A DNA stretch of 64,000 nucleotides from Limimaricola soesokkakensis (GTDB lineage: Bacteria > Pseudomonadota > Alphaproteobacteria > Rhodobacterales > Rhodobacteraceae): assembly GCF_900172345.1 (NCBI RefSeq), contig NZ_FWFY01000002.1, forward strand, positions 248,001 through 312,000, in the 5' to 3' direction. Under the pieces are notes generated by a model, which saw nothing but the letters and a program-made list of their open reading frames with translations, had not been told where the DNA came from and searched no databases. A program made the position numbers and the translations under genes. Positions within the stretch are counted from its first letter, which is position 1, and each line of letters starts with the position of its first letter. This document shows positions 61,275-64,000 of the stretch, in pieces.

Positions 61275-62230
61275 GAAGCGGTCTCCTCGGGAGCATGCAG
61301 GGGGGCGGGAATGGCGGCGGCGTGGGGTCGAAGCTCGGCCAGCGCCGGATGCGTGAGATCGGCGCGGATCTGCCCCCAGACGCGGGGCATCAGCGCAAGG
61401 TAGCGGGTCTTGCCGTCGCGCTTGGCGAGGCGGGCAAAGATGCCGAGGATGCGCAGGTTGCGCTGCAGTCCGAGCACGGCACAGGCGGCTTCGACCGCCT
61501 CCGGCGCGCGGCCGGTGGCCTCGGCGAAACGGGCGATCATCGCGGCGCGGAGCCGGTCCGAGACGTCGCGCCGCGCGTCGCGCAGCAACGACACCAGATC
61601 GTATTCGGGCGGCGCCAGCAGCGCGTCCTGAAAGTCGAGCAGGCCGATCCGGTCGGTGCCGTGGCGCCCGGGGCGCCAGATCAGGTTCTCGGCGTGGTAG
61701 TCCCTGAGCGCCAGCACCGAGGCCGTCGGCGCGTGCCGCTCCAGCGCGCGTTGCAGAGCCTCTCGCAGCGGCGCGAGCTCGAGCCCGGGCGCGTACCATT
61801 CGCCCAAGGGCGCGATCATCTCGGCCCCGATCCCGGGCGTCAGCGCCGCGAGCCCCTCGGGCGCTGGCGCCAACTGCAGCCGTGCCAGCACGTCGATCGC
61901 GGTTTCGTAGGGGGCCGTGTCGCCGGGATGCGCCTCGGCCCACTGCGCCACTTGGGTCGGACCGAGATCCTCGAGCACCGCGAGCCCCGCCGCGCGGTCG
62001 AGCGCGTAGATGTGCGGCGCGCAGAGGCCGAGCCCGGTCAGGTGCCGCGCGATGGCCAGGAAGGCATCGAGCGCGGGCAGCGTGTCGGCCGGGCAGATCA
62101 TCAGGATCAGGCTCTCGCCCGAGGGATCCTGCAGCCGCTCGTAGCGCCGCGACGAGGCGTCGCCTGCCAGCGGGGTGCGGGCATGGCCGCCAAGGCCATG
62201 ACGGGCGAGGAAGGCGTCAATCTCAGCCAA
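61271..62230 (-). CDS. amgK: Anomeric MurNAc/GlcNAc kinase (AmgK-like aminoglycoside phosphotransferase fold)
   Basis: A 319-residue APH-fold kinase. Catalytic loop VLALRDYHAENLIWRPG (D-x-H-x-x-N) and metal-binding GLLDFQDALLAPPEYDLVSL are visible. AmgK phosphorylates MurNAc at C1, then MurU forms UDP-MurNAc, which bypasses the de novo step blocked by fosfomycin. This gene follows tsaE with an 8-base overlap and precedes the MurU-like gene with a 4-base overlap. Confidence 0.85.
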   Translation of the reverse strand: MAEIDAFLARHGLGGHARTPLAGDASSRRYERLQDPSGESLILMICPADTLPALDAFLAIARHLTGLGLCAPHIYALDRAAGLAVLEDLGPTQVAQWAEAHPGDTAPYETAIDVLARLQLAPAPEGLAALTPGIGAEMIAPLGEWYAPGLELAPLREALQRALERHAPTASVLALRDYHAENLIWRPGRHGTDRIGLLDFQDALLAPPEYDLVSLLRDARRDVSDRLRAAMIARFAEATGRAPEAVEAACAVLGLQRNLRILGIFARLAKRDGKTRYLALMPRVWGQIRADLTHPALAELRPHAAAIPAPLHAPEETAS

Positions 62231-62690
62231 GGACCGGCTCCAGCCGCGCGCGCCAGCTCTCGGGACCGCGAATGCTCAGCCGATGCCCGTCGGCGCGCGC
62301 CTCGAAGTCGAGCGACAGCGCCTCGGGCGGGGCCATCTCGCCCATCCGGTCGGGCCATTCGATCAGGCAGATCGCGCGGCCCATCGCCTCTTCGAGCCCC
62401 AGCTCGACCAGTTCGAAAGGGTCGGAGAGCCGATAGAGATCGCAATGCCAGATCTCGCCGCCGGGCGCCTCGTAGCTCTGCACCAGCGTGAAGGTGGGCG
62501 AGGGCACCTCTTCGTCGGGATTGCCGATGCGGGCGCGGATCAGGGCGCGGGCGAAAAAGCTCTTGCCCGCGCCGATCTGCCCCGAGAGCAGCAGCGTGTC
62601 GCCCGCGCGCAGATGCGGCGCGAGCCGACGGGCCAGCGCCAGGCTGTGCGATTCGTCGGAAAGGGGGATCGGTCCGGCCAACAGGGTCAT
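62223..62690 (-). CDS. tsaE: tRNA threonylcarbamoyladenosine synthesis ATPase TsaE
   Basis: A 155-residue ATPase. Walker A LLLSGQIGAGKSFFARALIR; SPTFTLVQSYEAPGGEIWHC and DLYRLSDPFELVELGLEEAM match the family. TsaE drives TsaBD in making t6A37 of ANN-reading tRNAs. It starts the apparent operon with amgK, the MurU-like gene, addB and addA. The stop-start overlap with amgK is 8 bases. Confidence 0.95.
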   Translation of the reverse strand: MTLLAGPIPLSDESHSLALARRLAPHLRAGDTLLLSGQIGAGKSFFARALIRARIGNPDEEVPSPTFTLVQSYEAPGGEIWHCDLYRLSDPFELVELGLEEAMGRAICLIEWPDRMGEMAPPEALSLDFEARADGHRLSIRGPESWRARLEPVLG

Positions 62691-62737
62691 GGCCGCAACC
62701 TAGGCGCTGGGCCGTGTGCTGCAAGCCGAAACGCCGC

Positions 62738-64000
62738 TCAGCCGCCGCGTGCGCGGACCAGCGCGGACTCCGCACCGCCGTTGGCCCGGGCCGCGATGCA
62801 GGGCGCCTCGGGCGCGTCGGGCCAGAAGCTCGCCAGCGTCGCGCCGCCGGGCAGCGGCGTGAAGCGGCAGCTCAGGCCGCGCCCGTCATTGAGCCGGAGC
62901 CGGTCGCACCATTCGGCCCGCTCGCCGAAGGCGGTGGCGAAATCGCGCAGCTCGCCCAGCACCGGAGAGGGCGCGACCAGCGCCTGCCAGCGGGCGATCT
63001 CCTCGGTCAGCCCGATCTCGGCGAGACCGCCCTCGGGCAGGTCCCACAGCGCCGCGTAGACCCCATTATGCAGCAGCCGCGTGCCGCCGGCCGAGAACAC
63101 CGCGATCGCCTCGGGCAGCGTGTCGAGCACCGCCCGCGCCGTATCGAGCCCGGCCCGGAAGTGCCGGGTCAGGGAGATCTCGGCGCTGATATTCTCGAAC
63201 AGGAAGGCCACCGCGCCGTCGGGATGCGGCCGCCCGGTCACCCGGTAGGTCTGGCCACCCGGCAGCGACCACGTCTCGCAATAGGTGCCGCGCGCCGCCT
63301 GCGCCTCGAGCGCGGCGACCTGTTCGCGCCAGCTGGTGTAATCCTTGGGCTCGGGGAGCATGTTGCGGTCGCGCAGGCGATCGAGCACGCATTGCACCTG
63401 CGGGCGCGAGCTCAGGAAGGCGATCGGCAGGCCGGTCAGGTCGTGAAAGGCAGGGTTGAACATCACCAGCTTGCGGTCGCGGTCGAAGATGGCGAGGCCG
63501 ATGGCGAGCTGCGCGAAGGTCTTGGTCAGGGTCTGCACGAATTTGCGTCGGGCCTGCTCGGCCTCGACGACCTCGGTCACGTCGAGCGCGAAATGCACGT
63601 GTTCCGCGCCGCGCTTGATGCGGGTGATCTCGAACCAGCTGCGGCGCGCCTCCCCGAGCGACAGGCTGGTGCGGCAACGCTCGCGGTCGGGGCCGGCGGG
63701 CTCGAAGCCCGGCGCCTCGAACAGCTCGCCCGGCATCCAGTCGACATCCCCGGTCGGGCAAGGCGGGTCATGCGCCTGCCGCCGCGCCTCGGCGAGCCGC
63801 ATATAGGCGCGGTTGGCCCAGCTCAGCCGTCCCTCGGGGTCGAGCTTCCAGATCAGCTGCGGCGCGTCTTCGCCGATGCAGCGCAGGGTCTCCAGCTCGT
63901 CCTGAAGCGCCGCGAAGGCGATCGCATCGACCGCCTCGCGGGTCAGGTCGGAGGTCCCGTCGGGGCACAGGGTCAGCCGCAGCAACCCGTCCCAATGTTC
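62738..64000 (-). CDS. PAS-domain protein, 5' end beyond the window
   Basis: The minus-strand frame is open to the right edge, so the N-terminus is missing; a TTG at 63985 within it is not a convincing start. About 420 residues remain, with at least two PAS-like regions (PQLIWKLDPEGRLSWANRAY; LAIGLAIFDRDRKLVMFNPA) and a third region near DTARAVLDTLPEAIAVFSAG. No histidine kinase or GGDEF core is seen up to the stop. It is upstream of tsaE by 47 bases. Sensor role and partner are unknown. Confidence 0.75.
   Translation of the reverse strand, partial: EHWDGLLRLTLCPDGTSDLTREAVDAIAFAALQDELETLRCIGEDAPQLIWKLDPEGRLSWANRAYMRLAEARRQAHDPPCPTGDVDWMPGELFEAPGFEPAGPDRERCRTSLSLGEARRSWFEITRIKRGAEHVHFALDVTEVVEAEQARRKFVQTLTKTFAQLAIGLAIFDRDRKLVMFNPAFHDLTGLPIAFLSSRPQVQCVLDRLRDRNMLPEPKDYTSWREQVAALEAQAARGTYCETWSLPGGQTYRVTGRPHPDGAVAFLFENISAEISLTRHFRAGLDTARAVLDTLPEAIAVFSAGGTRLLHNGVYAALWDLPEGGLAEIGLTEEIARWQALVAPSPVLGELRDFATAFGERAEWCDRLRLNDGRGLSCRFTPLPGGATLASFWPDAPEAPCIAARANGGAESALVRARGG

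Overview
The window is a gene-dense, GC-rich stretch of an alphaproteobacterial chromosome, most likely from the Rhodobacterales (Rhodobacteraceae-like). The reasons are the gene set and order (hemJ-rho-mnmE-mnmG-rsmG-parA-parB on one side of a putative origin, maf-aroE-coaE-dnaQ on the other), alphaproteobacterial AddAB recombination genes, a C-terminally Fe-S-free AddB, canonical parS sites, and dense GANTC (CcrM-type methylation) sites at the origin. No tRNA, rRNA, CRISPR array, transposase or integrase was seen. The left edge cuts a methyltransferase gene and the right edge cuts a PAS-domain gene.

Layout: 1-1309 carries the end of a methyltransferase/glycosyltransferase cluster. 1567-4986 encodes a multi-sensor HWE histidine kinase and a single-domain response regulator. 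5183-12480 is a replication block on the minus strand (dnaA, dnaN, recF, a VOC protein, a LysE-type exporter, gyrB). A ~0.65 kb non-coding dnaA upstream region with many GANTC sites follows, then rpsT, an enoyl-CoA hydratase, mutM, and divergent ubiE-ubiB (ubiquinone synthesis). 17578-22692 holds flagellar genes (flgD, fliK, flgJ, flgN, fliC, flgE, motB), but fliC and flgE are both cut at one head-to-head junction near 20528-20539, so flagellin and the hook C-terminus are lost there (a real deletion, or an assembly join). 22778-30357 holds an unrecognised protein, a TSUP permease, a ribokinase-like kinase, NADP-type malic enzyme and divergent mutS. 30454-34699 has grpE-hrcA and rph-rdgB-hemW.

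34706-45132 is the putative chromosome origin neighbourhood. parB-parA-rsmG-mnmG-mnmE-rho-hemJ run leftward and maf-aroE-coaE-dnaQ run rightward from a 417-bp gap (42020-42436). This gap has DnaA boxes, AT-rich segments, an 18-bp direct repeat and eleven GANTC sites, and I call it oriC. Two perfect 16-bp parS sites lie 3.4 and 5.3 kb away, one inside rsmG and one forming the start region of mnmG. ParA, ParB, parS, the putative oriC, DnaA, DnaN and GyrB are thus all within 37 kb.

45136-53689 holds envelope and protein-quality genes: secB, fxsA, a Tim44-like adaptor, mltA, an Smr-domain gene, an MFS transporter, a diacylglycerol-kinase-like enzyme, a metallophosphoesterase, hslU and hslV. 53868-64000 is a minus-strand run, tsaE-amgK-murU-like-addB-addA-trxA, preceded by a PAS-domain protein. 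The first five genes of that run overlap one another, coupling tRNA t6A synthesis, cell-wall sugar recycling and double-strand-break repair in one apparent transcript.
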